Part shown: one piece after another, positions 43,863 through 53,427 of the stretch
Position numbering within the stretch: the stretch's first letter is position 1
How the letters are laid out: every line of letters starts with the position of its first letter
Assembly: GCA_026414225.1 (NCBI GenBank)
Contig: JAOAJK010000001.1
Coordinates: 196,886-260,885 of the forward strand
Reading direction: 5' to 3'
Length of the DNA stretch: 64,000 nt
DNA from: Thermoplasmata archaeon
GTDB taxonomy: Archaea > Thermoplasmatota > Thermoplasmata > Lutacidiplasmatales > SKW197
Translations under genes and position numbers: made by a program
Notes under the pieces: model-generated
The model's input: the letters and a program-made list of their open reading frames with translations, nothing else
Told to the model about the DNA's origin: nothing
Database searches by the model: none

Positions 43863-45011
43863 ATGAAATTTCCAGAAAAAGGGCTGGACAAGGCGAAAAT
43901 TCTTGACGAGCTAAAGGCGAATCAAAAAAGAAACTGGAGCTTCGGCTCTGGCAGGATATTTGGCTCGATGTGTGCCATGCCACTGGAGGTTTCTATCCGG
44001 GCTTACACCCTTTTTATCGAATCCAACCTCGGAAACCCAGGGCTCTACCCTGCAACCGCGGAAATGGAGAAAAAGGTTGTGGGAATGGTTGGAGACCTGC
44101 TTCACGGGAAAAAGGTTTATGGAAAGGTGCTGAGCGGGGGAACGGAGGCAAACATTTCCGCACTCTGGATGTACAGAAACATGGCCCGGAGAAAGGAAGT
44201 GATTCTCCCGCTCCATGCCCACTTCTCTTTTAAAAAGGCATGCGACCTTCTTGGCTTGAAGCCAGTTTTTGTAAAGGTTGGTGGGGACTACACGGTAGAT
44301 ATTGCTGACATGAAAAGAAAAATATCGGATAACACCCTATGTGCTGTTGCTGTTGCTGGCTCTACTGAACTGGGTGTCGTGGACCCGGTCCCGGAAATCG
44401 GGGAAATCTGCGCAGAAAGAAATTTGCCCCTCCATGTGGATGCAGCGTTTGGTGGCTTTGTAATTCCATTTCTGAAGGCATGTGGCCGCAAAATTCCAGA
44501 TTTTGATTTTCTTGTTAAGGGAGTAACTTCAATTACTGTTGACCCCCATAAGATGGGGCAGAGCGTGATGCCCAGCGGGATTCTTCTCACAAGGGAGAAC
44601 TACTGGAAATACATAGAATTCTCAGCACCCTATCTTACCTCCGAAATTCAGAGCACCCTGCTCGGCACGAGGGCGAGCGGTGCGGTTGCAGGGACCTATG
44701 CGGCAATCAAATACCTCGGTTTTTCTGGCTATCTGGAGATTGTGAGACGCTGCATGGCGATGACGGAATTCACATGCGGGATTGCGAAACATCATGGAAT
44801 TGAGCCAGTTGTTGAACCCGTGATGAACATCCTTGCCCTCAGGGTAAAAAACGCAAGGAAGGTTGTGAAGGCGCTGCATGCCAGGCAATTCTTCGTTTCC
44901 TATGGAGAGCTCACGGACTCTCTCAGAATTGTTTTGATGCCGTACGCGGGGAAGAAACAAATCCGGGAGCTGTTTGAGGAAGGGATAGTTCCGCTTGTTC
45001 AGAAAAGCTGA
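43863..45011 (+). CDS. mfnA: MfnA, L-aspartate/L-tyrosine decarboxylase
   Basis: 382 residues. The PLP lysine is in VDPHKMGQSVMPSG; HVDAAFGG is the PLP ring site. In methanogens it decarboxylates tyrosine for methanofuran; in many archaea it makes beta-alanine from aspartate for CoA. With coaBC in the window the beta-alanine role is favoured. The start follows an ACTATATATT box by about 25 bases, leaderless; an earlier in-frame ATG (43839) is less likely. Confidence 0.88.
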   Translation: MKFPEKGLDKAKILDELKANQKRNWSFGSGRIFGSMCAMPLEVSIRAYTLFIESNLGNPGLYPATAEMEKKVVGMVGDLLHGKKVYGKVLSGGTEANISALWMYRNMARRKEVILPLHAHFSFKKACDLLGLKPVFVKVGGDYTVDIADMKRKISDNTLCAVAVAGSTELGVVDPVPEIGEICAERNLPLHVDAAFGGFVIPFLKACGRKIPDFDFLVKGVTSITVDPHKMGQSVMPSGILLTRENYWKYIEFSAPYLTSEIQSTLLGTRASGAVAGTYAAIKYLGFSGYLEIVRRCMAMTEFTCGIAKHHGIEPVVEPVMNILALRVKNARKVVKALHARQFFVSYGELTDSLRIVLMPYAGKKQIRELFEEGIVPLVQKS

Positions 45012-45017
45012 TGCAGT

Positions 45018-45662
45018 TCACTCGTTCTCGTACAGTTTGAGCTGGGAGCGGATGATGGTGAGGTTCTCCCCGCTGTCTTTCATCGTGATAGAATCCGCAT
45101 CCTCCATGATTTCCACACCGCACCCCTCACACTTTGTCGCGTAGCAGTCTATGATTGCCCCGCAAATCGGGCAGACACACTTGCTATCAGGCGGGAAAAA
45201 TGCAGTCCTGTGAAGTTTTATTTGCTGCAGAAAAGTTTTCAGGAAGGCTACCTGTCTGCGGTGAAGTTTGTGTTTATCAATGCACACCAGAAGCAGGGAA
45301 TCATGCTCGGAAATCAGGTCTGCCAGGTTCTTTAGATTCATCGAAAGGGCTTCGAAGGTGTGGGTGATGAGCAGCGGTGAAGGGTCATCGAACATTATGC
45401 ACACCCTCTCGTTCTGGAGAATCTGTTCCCTCAGATACTCCCAGAGTTTTTCGGTGGTGAATTCCGTATTCTCCACAAAGTAAACTATGTTGATATTTAC
45501 ATTCTGGACCCTGGGACAAATTTCCTCCTTCGAAAACCCGGAAAGCCAGAGCTTGTATCTATCCCCCGCAAGCTGGGCAAATGCCAGGCAATCATTTATA
45601 GGGTCCTGGGTTATGGCGATGTAACTCTCGAAACCATCCAGATACTTCATTCCTCGGGCCAT
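45018..45662 (-). CDS. DUF835-like protein with C-terminal zinc ribbon
   Basis: 214 residues. The N-terminal part looks like DUF835 (a RecA-like fold without clear Walker motifs) and residues about 163-180 hold a zinc ribbon (CPICGAIID..CEGCG). A TTTATATC box about 30 bases upstream suggests a leaderless ATG 45662. The role is unknown. Confidence 0.6.
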   Translation of the reverse strand: MARGMKYLDGFESYIAITQDPINDCLAFAQLAGDRYKLWLSGFSKEEICPRVQNVNINIVYFVENTEFTTEKLWEYLREQILQNERVCIMFDDPSPLLITHTFEALSMNLKNLADLISEHDSLLLVCIDKHKLHRRQVAFLKTFLQQIKLHRTAFFPPDSKCVCPICGAIIDCYATKCEGCGVEIMEDADSITMKDSGENLTIIRSQLKLYENE

Positions 45663-45774
45663 ATTTCATTCAGGTATAGGTTATTTCCGATATAAACATT
45701 TCTTTAGGACGCGGCAGTACCATTTCTCTATCCTGATGAAAAATATGATATATCCCGGAAGCATTACAGGTTCC

Positions 45775-46833
45775 GTGGTGAAAGTAAATTTGTACTACTG
45801 CAGCGAGCATGAACTCCATTTTCCGAGCAGCGCCAGCCCTGAAAATCCGGACAGAATAAAGAAAATTCACAGGTATCTGGTTAACAGGCGGGAAAACCTC
45901 CCATTCCTCAAAATCTTGGAAAATGTGAAGCCAGCAACCGAGGCAGACCTCCTGAGAATTCACGAGGCAAGCTACCTTGAGTTCATCAAGAAGGCAGTGG
46001 AGCGCGGAAACACATTCCTCGGGGATTCCACCTACCTCTCCAGGGGTTCGATAATTGCCGCAGAATTTGCAGCAGGTGCGGCGATTGCGGCATGCTCCGA
46101 TGTAATGGAGGAGAAAGCCACCTATGGTTATGCCCTCACGAGACCGCCGGGGCACCACGCTACTGCAGACAAATTCGGAGGTTACTGTCTCTTCAACAAT
46201 GCGGCAATTGCAATTGCCTATCTGCAGGAAATGAGGAAGGCAAAGAGGGTTTTTATCTGCGACTGGGATGCCCATGCAGGTAACGGAACGATGCGGATCT
46301 TTTACGAATGCCCCGATGTCTATAAATTTTCAATCCACAGGGACCCGCACGATTTCTACCCCCACGATGGCTTCCTTTACCAGATAGGTCATGGTGAAGG
46401 CAGGGGTTATACCGCAAACATGGAAATGCCCCCAGGTGCAGGAGATGAGGAATACATGATGGTTCTGGATGAGCTCGTGATTCCACTCATAAAGCAGTAT
46501 AGCCCAGATTTGATTCTGGGTCTCAACGGATTTGATGCCCATTTCTCGGAGCCAAATGTCGGACTGAAGCTAACGGCAAAGGGTTATAATGTCATTGTGA
46601 GCAAGCTGGCAAAGATGGGTAAGATGGTAATTCTCCAGGAAGGGGGTTACAACCAGAACAACCCTGTGCTTGCGCATGTGATTGTGAATGCCCTTGCCGG
46701 CAAAACGGTGGAGGTCCGCGAGGATTTCGACCCGCTCTCAAGTGCCGTGACAGGGACCCAGAAAACCCGCAAGGTAGTCGAGGAGAAAATCGGCGAGCTG
46801 AAGGGTGCGTTGAGAGAATACTTTAACCTCTGA
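45775..46833 (+). CDS. Histone-deacetylase-fold amidohydrolase, copy 1
   Basis: 352 residues from a likely GTG 45775; an upstream ATG at 45736 is the alternative, but TATATCCC around 45749-45755 fits a leaderless GTG. Zinc ligands of the fold are present (DWDAHAGNG gives the Asp/His pair; GFDAH gives the other Asp), with RPPGHHA and LQEGGYNQN. The residue after the ligand His is Ala where class I/II enzymes have His. It may deacetylate polyamines, proteins or another substrate. A second copy is at 51.8 kb. Confidence 0.85.
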   Translation: MVKVNLYYCSEHELHFPSSASPENPDRIKKIHRYLVNRRENLPFLKILENVKPATEADLLRIHEASYLEFIKKAVERGNTFLGDSTYLSRGSIIAAEFAAGAAIAACSDVMEEKATYGYALTRPPGHHATADKFGGYCLFNNAAIAIAYLQEMRKAKRVFICDWDAHAGNGTMRIFYECPDVYKFSIHRDPHDFYPHDGFLYQIGHGEGRGYTANMEMPPGAGDEEYMMVLDELVIPLIKQYSPDLILGLNGFDAHFSEPNVGLKLTAKGYNVIVSKLAKMGKMVILQEGGYNQNNPVLAHVIVNALAGKTVEVREDFDPLSSAVTGTQKTRKVVEEKIGELKGALREYFNL

Positions 46834-46837
46834 CTTT

Positions 46838-46875
46838 GTTCGGGTTTTGTACCAACCAGTTCGGTTTTTGCACCA
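46838..46875. repeat. Two 17-bp direct repeats before a TATA box
   Basis: GTTCGGGTTTTGTACCA (46838-46854) and GTTCGGTTTTTGCACCA (46859-46875) differ at two positions and are 21 bases apart, two helical turns. They lie just upstream of TTATATAC (46884-46891), the right place for an activator site of the next gene. Confidence 0.5.
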
Positions 46876-46919
46876 AAAATTAGTTATATACTCCAGCCAA
46901 TTCATTTGCGGTGATAAAA

Positions 46920-48116
46920 ATGACAGGAAAAGAAGTGTTGACAATCGGGCTGGTGCTGGGCATTGCGATGCTCTTGTCGTTGCCAGTGGGTGCAGGGGCC
47001 CCTGCTCAGGTGCCCGACACACCTGGCCATTCCGGTGGCTGGGATAGCGGATTGAACTGGTCAAAGCCAGAGGATGCGAACAAGATGTGGCAGGAACGCT
47101 GCAGGGAGACAAGGTATTTTGGCTGGATAAACTACAGTGATGGAAATGCAAAGGGCAGATTTGTGGAATTCAAATTCAATGAAACCACGGGGGAAATAAG
47201 TGACTATGCAGTGAAAGTTTACTCTAAGACAGGAGATGTGGAGAGCTACAAACTCTTCGATTCAGTCAGGCCAGGCTTCGGTGTGAGCGAGGTCAGGGTG
47301 ATGGGCAGCATCTTCATGGCAAGAGGCGCTGAAGGAATGCTCATTGTTCATGACAATCCAGCGGGAGTAATCCATCACATGGCCCGGAATGCGTCCGAGA
47401 TCGATTATGTGGTTGCACCTGACTTCTATGTCACCAGCACTTACAGGAACCAGACCTTTGCAAATGTTGTGTGGATTCTCTCAAACCTGACAAACCTCAC
47501 GGGAAGCGTGATTGCAGGCAATGGCACGCTGGTTATCGAAAACAACACAGTCAAGGTTACTCTGGCTGCAGGACAGAGTTCTTTCAGGGTGCATGCAATG
47601 CACAGATACGGCCATCCGAGGCTTGAACTTCAGTATGCTCTTGGAAGAATCGGGGCAGAGATTTCAATTTCAAAGAGAGAAGGGGTTGTGCTGGATGACA
47701 TCTCAGTGTATAGGAATGACATCGGGGCAGAGATAAGGGAGATGACGGAAGAGCGGCTCCGCCTCCGTGTTGAAGGAGAGGGCGAAGGCACTGTGATTGC
47801 GGTTACCCTTGAAAACCAGGTCAGAAATCTGGAGCATATCCGGATCAGGATGGATGGCGCAGAGATGAAAAAGGTGACAGTTGAGGAGGTCTTCGGTGCA
47901 ATGAATGGAGAAGGTAGGTATGCAGCCATACAGGACGATGCAGGTAACCCCGTGATGTACATCTACATCCCGCACTTTTCAACCCATGAACTCGAAATTT
48001 TCGCCGCCTCCCAGGAAATAAACATTATCTACATCGGTCTTGCGTTCGCGGTCGGGCTCGCAGCTGGTGTTGCCCTCACCTACCTCGTCTTCAGAGTGAG
48101 AAAGAACTCAGGATGA
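46920..48116 (+). CDS. Exported protein with C-terminal membrane anchor
   Basis: 398 residues. An N-terminal signal peptide (MTGKEVLTIGLVLGIAMLLSLPVGAGA) precedes a beta-rich extracellular part with many Asn-x-Ser/Thr sites, and a C-terminal helix (IIYIGLAFAVGLAAGVALTYLVF) with basic tail RVRKNSG anchors it in the membrane. No domain is recognised. ATG 46920 has GGTGAT just upstream; a TATA box is at 46884. Confidence 0.7.
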   Translation: MTGKEVLTIGLVLGIAMLLSLPVGAGAPAQVPDTPGHSGGWDSGLNWSKPEDANKMWQERCRETRYFGWINYSDGNAKGRFVEFKFNETTGEISDYAVKVYSKTGDVESYKLFDSVRPGFGVSEVRVMGSIFMARGAEGMLIVHDNPAGVIHHMARNASEIDYVVAPDFYVTSTYRNQTFANVVWILSNLTNLTGSVIAGNGTLVIENNTVKVTLAAGQSSFRVHAMHRYGHPRLELQYALGRIGAEISISKREGVVLDDISVYRNDIGAEIREMTEERLRLRVEGEGEGTVIAVTLENQVRNLEHIRIRMDGAEMKKVTVEEVFGAMNGEGRYAAIQDDAGNPVMYIYIPHFSTHELEIFAASQEINIIYIGLAFAVGLAAGVALTYLVFRVRKNSG

Positions 48117-48224
48117 ACATCTTTCCCTGCCTTCTTTTATTTTTTTGGGTCTATTTTTTGAAACTAACAGCAACCATCCAAAAAGATTATAACCCCTGCA
48201 TTTTATCACTCTTCTGGTGCTTGA

Positions 48225-48776
48225 ATGCGAAGGGCTGTGTTCATAGACAGAGACGGAACCATAAACGTGAATGTGGAGTATCTGGACAACCCTGAAGAAT
48301 TTGAAATGTATCCCGGGGTAGCGGAGGGCATCAAACTGCTGAATACACGGGGTTTTTTCGTCGTGGTGGCCACTAACCAGTCAGGCATCGAGAGGGGTTA
48401 TTATACCCAGGAGATTGTGGAGGCAATCCATGCGAGAATGAAAAAGGAACTCTGGGAGAAAGCCAAGGCCTGGGTAGATGCAATCTATTACTGCCCGCAC
48501 GCCCCAGAAACCGGTTGCGAATGCAGGAAGCCAAAGCCGGGACTTCTTCAGAAGGCGATAAGGGAACACGACATCATCCCAAGGATTTCATTTATGGTCG
48601 GGGACAGGCCCCTCGATGTGGAAGCCGGGGAGCAGGTGGGTGCAATTACCGTGCTCGTCCCGGAGAAGGGAAAGGAGGAGAGTGTGGCAAGGGAGTTAAA
48701 AGAAAGCTGGGCCGTGCCTGATTACATAACAGATTCTTTCTACGATGCATGTCTCTGGATTCTTTCCCAGGGTTGA
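48225..48776 (+). CDS. gmhB: GmhB-type HAD phosphatase (heptose-1,7-bisphosphate phosphatase)
   Basis: 183 residues of the HAD family. Catalytic Asp pair D8/D10 (FIDRDGTIN), and the zinc loop C-P-H..C-E-C (CPHAPETGCECRKP) characteristic of GmhB. In bacteria it removes the C7 phosphate of heptose bisphosphate in LPS synthesis; in archaea the substrate may be another sugar phosphate. It overlaps no clear sugar genes; leuC follows 5 bases later. Confidence 0.88.
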   Translation: MRRAVFIDRDGTINVNVEYLDNPEEFEMYPGVAEGIKLLNTRGFFVVVATNQSGIERGYYTQEIVEAIHARMKKELWEKAKAWVDAIYYCPHAPETGCECRKPKPGLLQKAIREHDIIPRISFMVGDRPLDVEAGEQVGAITVLVPEKGKEESVARELKESWAVPDYITDSFYDACLWILSQG

Positions 48777-48781
48777 AAGAA

Positions 48782-49930
48782 ATGCTGGTAGAATTGCTCT
48801 CCAAAAAGGCAGGAAAACCTGTTTCGTCTGGAGAATTTGTGGAAGTCGATGTTGACATCATGCTCTCGCATGAGAATACTGACCTGGTTATGGAGAAATT
48901 CAGGGAGACAGGAAAAAAGCTCCATAGTCCAGAAAAAATTTTCATAGTGCTGGACCACAGGGCACCTGCGGAAACCGAGAGCACTGCAGGCCTCCATGCA
49001 AGAATAAGAAAGTTTGTGAAGCAACACGGAATAAGAAATTTTCACGATGTGGGCTCGGGCATCTGTCACGAGGTTCTTGCAGAATCTGGCATGATTTTCA
49101 GAGGAATGTTTGTGCTCGGCACCGACTCTCACACTCCAACCGCTGGCTATGCCTCTGCAATTGGATACGGTGTTGGAGCCACCGATATGGCCTATGCGTG
49201 GGCAACAGGAAAAATTTATCTTGAGGTGCCTGAGGTGCACTGCGTGAAGTTAACAGGGAGCCCGCCAGGGAATGTGTACCCGATGGATGTTTCTCTCCAG
49301 ATTCTTTCAATGCTTGGACTGGAAAATGAGCATGCTGGCCTAGAGTTAGTTGGAGATTACATTGCCGGAGCGTCTGATGCCGCTAAAAAAACCCTGTGCA
49401 ATATGCTTGTGGAGACCGGGGCAGCAACTGTATGCGCTGGTGATGGAAAAAACTGTGTGGATGCTTTTGAGGTGCATCTGGATGAAATCGAGCGTTTGGT
49501 CGCACTGCCAGGTAATCCATCAAATGTAAAGCCAGTTGTGGAAGTTGAGGGTGTGGAGATAAACCAGGTTTTTGTGGGCACATGCACTAGTGGAAGATTG
49601 GAAGACATGGCAATCCTTGCGAAAGTGCTGGAAAACAAGAAGGTTCATGAGAATGTGCGGATGCTTGTGGCACCCGCGACCAGAAAGGTGCTCCAGGACG
49701 CATTGAATAAGGGTTACATCCAGACGCTTGTGAAAGCGGGCTGTGTGATTCTTCCACCTGGTTGCGGTCCCTGCCTTGGTGCCCAAATGGGGTTGCTGGC
49801 AGACGGTGAAGTTTGTCTCTCTGCCGGGAACAGAAATTATCCTGGAAGGATGGGGAGCACGAATGCAAAGATATATCTGGCTTCCCCGTACACCTGTGCA
49901 CGGAGCGCGGTGGCAGGGAAGGTTGTGTGA
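48782..49930 (+). CDS. leuC: LeuC-like aconitase-superfamily dehydratase, large subunit
   Basis: 382 residues, with [4Fe-4S] cysteines in VGTCTSGR and GCGPCLG, and the conserved HVxxH-type GTDSHTPTAG motif. The large subunit isomerises isopropylmalate (leucine) or homocitrate analogues (lysine or the 2-oxosuberate route). ATG 48782 fits the family start; an upstream ATG overlaps gmhB. The small subunit (leuD) is not next to it, which is unusual. Confidence 0.88.
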   Translation: MLVELLSKKAGKPVSSGEFVEVDVDIMLSHENTDLVMEKFRETGKKLHSPEKIFIVLDHRAPAETESTAGLHARIRKFVKQHGIRNFHDVGSGICHEVLAESGMIFRGMFVLGTDSHTPTAGYASAIGYGVGATDMAYAWATGKIYLEVPEVHCVKLTGSPPGNVYPMDVSLQILSMLGLENEHAGLELVGDYIAGASDAAKKTLCNMLVETGAATVCAGDGKNCVDAFEVHLDEIERLVALPGNPSNVKPVVEVEGVEINQVFVGTCTSGRLEDMAILAKVLENKKVHENVRMLVAPATRKVLQDALNKGYIQTLVKAGCVILPPGCGPCLGAQMGLLADGEVCLSAGNRNYPGRMGSTNAKIYLASPYTCARSAVAGKVV

Positions 49931-49937
49931 GAGCTTC

Positions 49938-50177
49938 TCAGGTTTTCTTTCCCCTCTCAAATATCACCTCTCCCCTGTGCACGATTTTGAAAATTTTGTA
50001 CAGCGGAATCCTCGCGGTTTTGAGCACAAGGAAGCCGCTCTCGACGGCCACAATCTCGCTGCCCCTTATTCCCCTCTCACCGGTCGGTGCCATCCTGTCC
50101 CAGAACCAGATTTCTGCATCCTTCAAACTGTAATTCGGGTCCCAGCGAAGCTTATCAATCACCTGCTTCGGGGTCAT
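49938..50177 (-). CDS. DUF504 (UPF0248) protein
   Basis: 79 residues of the archaeal DUF504 family (MTPKQVIDKLRWDPNYSLKDAEIWFWDR), a small basic domain thought to act on RNA. It sits 2 bases after pyrG in the same direction and is convergent with leuC. Function is not established. Confidence 0.85.
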   Translation of the reverse strand: MTPKQVIDKLRWDPNYSLKDAEIWFWDRMAPTGERGIRGSEIVAVESGFLVLKTARIPLYKIFKIVHRGEVIFERGKKT

Positions 50178-50179
50178 CG

Positions 50180-51805
50180 CTATCCTTTTCCCTCTGTTCT
50201 GCCCTTTCTGTATTCGAGGCAGGCACGGATGAAACCGAAGTAGGGGGGAGACGGAGCTTCAGGTCTCGACTTGAACTCCGCATGGAACTGGGTGCCAAGG
50301 AAGAACGGATGCTCCTTTAACTCGAGCACCTCGCAGCGTCTTCCATCCTCCGACTTTCCGGTGTAGATTAACCCGTGGGTCTCAAGCACTTCTATGAAAT
50401 TTGGGTTAACCTCGTAGCGGTGCCTGTGGCGCTCAAAGATTACGGTAGAATTGTAGAGTCCAGCAATCATCGTCTTTGGTTTAAGATGGATTTTGTGGGC
50501 ACCGAGCCGCATTGTTGCCCCCATTTCCTTTACGCCCTTCTGCTCGGGGAGCAAATCTATCACCGGGTGTGTGGTTTCGGGATTGAACTCGGTGCTGTTT
50601 GCATCTTTGTAGCCCAGAACATTTCTCGCGAATTCAACCGTTGCAAGCTGGAACCCGAGACAGACGCCGAGAAAAGGCACCTTGTTTTCCCTTGCAAATT
50701 GGATTGCCCTGATTTTGCCCTCAATTCCCCTGTTTCCAAAGCCCCCTGGCACCAGGATTCCATCCACCCCCTTCAACTTCTCCAGTTCCTCGGGTCTCTC
50801 CTCAAGGGTCTCTGACTCAATCCAGATTTTGTTAACCCTGGCTGCCAGTGCGGCTTCGCAGTGCCTTATCGCTTCGGTGTAACTGAGATATGAATCTTTC
50901 AGATGGGTGTATTTTCCAACGATTGCAATGCTCACCTCGTGCTTCGGATTCTCCAGGGTTTCCACCATTTTTCTCCACTCGTCCAGGTCTGTCTTTCTTT
51001 CACCCAGCTCCAGCTTTCTCAGCAGATAAGCCGTGAGGTTCTGCTCATGGAGCACGAGAGGCACCTTGTAGATGCAGTCAATATCAGGAGTGCTTATCAC
51101 GGCCTCAAGTGGCACATCGCAGAAAAGTGAGATTTTCTTCTTGATTTCATAATCCAGAGGTGCAGCACTTCTGGCAACAATCACATCTGGCTGAATACCG
51201 ATTTCCCTCAATTCCTTCACAGAGTGCTGGGTGGGTTTGGTTTTCTGCTCTCCAACCGTTGAAAGCACAGGAACAAGAGTGGTATGCACAAACACACAGT
51301 TGCTCTCAGAACCCATCTCTCTTCTCAGCTGTCTCGCCGCCTCAAGGAAGGGCATCGATTCTATATCGCCCACAGTGCCACCGATTTCCACGATTGTGAC
51401 ATCTGCATTTGTCTTCTCGCTGACCCTCTTTATCCTCTCTTTGATTTCATTCGTGATGTGCGGGATTATCTGCACGGTCTTACCCAGATACTCCCCCTTT
51501 CTCTCCTTCTCAATCACCGCCTTGTAAACTTTGCCCGTTGTAATGTTGTGGTCGCTTGTTAAATTCTCACCCAAAAAACGCTCGTAGTTGCCGAGGTCCA
51601 GGTCAACCTCACCACCATCATCCAGCACGAAAACCTCACCGTGCTGGTAAGGATTCATGGTTCCTGCATCGCAGTTGAGATATGGGTCAATTTTTATCGC
51701 GGTCACTCTCAGCCCAGAGGACTTGAGCAGTTTTCCAATGCTGGATACGGTTATTCCTTTTCCAAGCCCTGAAAGCACGCCCCCTGTCACAATTATATAC
51801 TTCAT
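50180..51805 (-). CDS. pyrG: CTP synthase
   Basis: 541 residues. The N-terminal amidoligase starts [18 protein letters not shown]; the C-terminal glutaminase has Cys in GVCLGFQ and the usual His/Glu. It makes CTP from UTP and glutamine. ATG 51805 has GAGGTG upstream at good spacing; the longer upstream ORF is not part of the family. Confidence 0.96.
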   Translation of the reverse strand: MKYIIVTGGVLSGLGKGITVSSIGKLLKSSGLRVTAIKIDPYLNCDAGTMNPYQHGEVFVLDDGGEVDLDLGNYERFLGENLTSDHNITTGKVYKAVIEKERKGEYLGKTVQIIPHITNEIKERIKRVSEKTNADVTIVEIGGTVGDIESMPFLEAARQLRREMGSESNCVFVHTTLVPVLSTVGEQKTKPTQHSVKELREIGIQPDVIVARSAAPLDYEIKKKISLFCDVPLEAVISTPDIDCIYKVPLVLHEQNLTAYLLRKLELGERKTDLDEWRKMVETLENPKHEVSIAIVGKYTHLKDSYLSYTEAIRHCEAALAARVNKIWIESETLEERPEELEKLKGVDGILVPGGFGNRGIEGKIRAIQFARENKVPFLGVCLGFQLATVEFARNVLGYKDANSTEFNPETTHPVIDLLPEQKGVKEMGATMRLGAHKIHLKPKTMIAGLYNSTVIFERHRHRYEVNPNFIEVLETHGLIYTGKSEDGRRCEVLELKEHPFFLGTQFHAEFKSRPEAPSPPYFGFIRACLEYRKGRTEGKG

Positions 51806-51815
51806 TTCGCACACC

Positions 51816-52799
51816 TCACAGCTTCCAGTAATTTGAGAACAGTTTTTTTGCCGCGTCAATCCTCTCCCGCCCCCTACCTTCCGAGTCAACGCTGTCAGGA
51901 TACCTGATAGTGTAATCCCTGCCCTCCCTCGCACTCACGAGGGCGCAGAACACATCCGCAAGGGCATCAAGGTCGTAGCCGCCTTCCAGCAAAAACATGG
52001 TTTTGTATTTGAAGAGGGATTTGAGCATCTCGAGGTAACCTTTTGTGGACACCTCGAGACCCGTGAGCGGGTCCAGGGTGTGGGAATCAACACCCAGGCT
52101 TACAATCACAAGTCCTGGTTTGAATGAATCCAGAACGGGTAAAATTATTTCCTCGAACGCTGCAAGGTAGGAAGCATCCCCGCAGCCAGAGAAGAACGGA
52201 ATGTTCAGGTTGTAGCCAGCACCTTCCTTTTCCCCGATAAGTGAGAGATGCCCCGTGCCCGGGTAAATTTCAAGCTGATGGGTGGAGATATAAAGCACCT
52301 CGGGTGAGGAATAGAAGATGTCCTGGGTTCCATTCCCGTGATGTCCATCAATGTCGACGATTGCCACCCTCTTGCAGTTTTCCAGCATCGCTCTGGCGCA
52401 CACAGCGGCATTGTTAATATAGCAGAAACCTCCCCCAAAATCCTTCCCAGCGTGGTGCCCCGGGGGTCTTACAAGGGCAATTGATGCCCCCTCCTCCAGG
52501 GCAATTTTCCCAGCAGTCAGGGCACCGCCTGCGGAAAGCAGGGCAATCTCATAGGTTTCTGAGTGCGATGATGTATCCATGTCTATAATTCCCTCACCGA
52601 TCTCTGAGAGGTAGGAAATGTATTCTGGGGTGTGGACCGCAAGAATGTCCTTCTCCACAGCTTTCTCTGGCTTTACCACATCAGTAAAAAGTCCATGGCT
52701 TGCAAGGGCACCTGTAATTGCTTTTAGGCGTTCTGGGCATTCCGGATGCCCGAAATGCTGCACATGTTCCAGGTACCGCTCGTGGTATACAATCTTCAT
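51816..52799 (-). CDS. Histone-deacetylase-fold amidohydrolase, copy 2
   Basis: 327 residues with the full set of zinc-site motifs: [23 protein letters not shown] and LLEGGYD. This is a standard class I/II-like deacetylase fold, as in archaeal acetoin- or acetylpolyamine-type enzymes. It precedes pyrG by 10 bases and may be in its operon. It is more canonical than the copy at 45.8 kb. Confidence 0.9.
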   Translation of the reverse strand: MKIVYHERYLEHVQHFGHPECPERLKAITGALASHGLFTDVVKPEKAVEKDILAVHTPEYISYLSEIGEGIIDMDTSSHSETYEIALLSAGGALTAGKIALEEGASIALVRPPGHHAGKDFGGGFCYINNAAVCARAMLENCKRVAIVDIDGHHGNGTQDIFYSSPEVLYISTHQLEIYPGTGHLSLIGEKEGAGYNLNIPFFSGCGDASYLAAFEEIILPVLDSFKPGLVIVSLGVDSHTLDPLTGLEVSTKGYLEMLKSLFKYKTMFLLEGGYDLDALADVFCALVSAREGRDYTIRYPDSVDSEGRGRERIDAAKKLFSNYWKL

Positions 52800-52808
52800 G
52801 GGGCTTAA

Positions 52809-53333
52809 TCAGATTTCAATATTAAATGTTTTGCAGAAGTAAGAAGGCAGCGGTTCTTTCAGGACTTCCACCACATTTTCCCCGAGGGAGTTTACAAGAT
52901 TCCACGCATCTTCCTCACCGGAAACATCCGCATCGATGGTCCAGCCGATTCCATCAATTTCCTCAAGGGCCAGATTCCAGTGGGAGTAGTCAAGGAAGTA
53001 ACCTCTCTTTCTCTGGATTTTGAAGGCAGGAGCGAAACCGAGGTCCTCTAACATTTCCGCAAGCTGGCTCTCGGTTCCACTGGCAATGAAATATTTCCGC
53101 CCGTACTTTACAATACCCCTGAACTCTGGCACTGAGAGCACAATTTCTGCCTCCGCGTGCCCGAATTTTCTGAGGCGAAGGTTTCTCCGCTCAACTTTCC
53201 AGAATCCATTTCTCTGCTCTGGGAGATAGTATGTGTCCGCAAGGGCATACTCTCTACGGTTGCTTCCTGATGCGAGCACTGGAGCCGCATCCCTCAGGAT
53301 CACCCTTACCTCGCGCTCTTCCTTCACCTTCAT
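52809..53333 (-). CDS. Uncharacterised protein, possibly CYTH-like
   Basis: 174 residues from ATG 53333, leaderless after TATATAC (about 53356-53362). The basic strand KVERRNLRLRKFG and alternating charged strands suggest a CYTH-like fold, but the ExExK metal motif is not clear. It precedes the deacetylase gene by 9 bases. The function is unknown. Confidence 0.5.
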   Translation of the reverse strand: MKVKEEREVRVILRDAAPVLASGSNRREYALADTYYLPEQRNGFWKVERRNLRLRKFGHAEAEIVLSVPEFRGIVKYGRKYFIASGTESQLAEMLEDLGFAPAFKIQRKRGYFLDYSHWNLALEEIDGIGWTIDADVSGEEDAWNLVNSLGENVVEVLKEPLPSYFCKTFNIEI

Positions 53334-53427
53334 GAGGAGCAAATTTTCAGCCAGTATATAATTTTTTGGTTCGGTTTTCACCCCGCTGAAAAATGATGGA
53401 GATAATGCGAAAAGAATTTAAGGGGAA

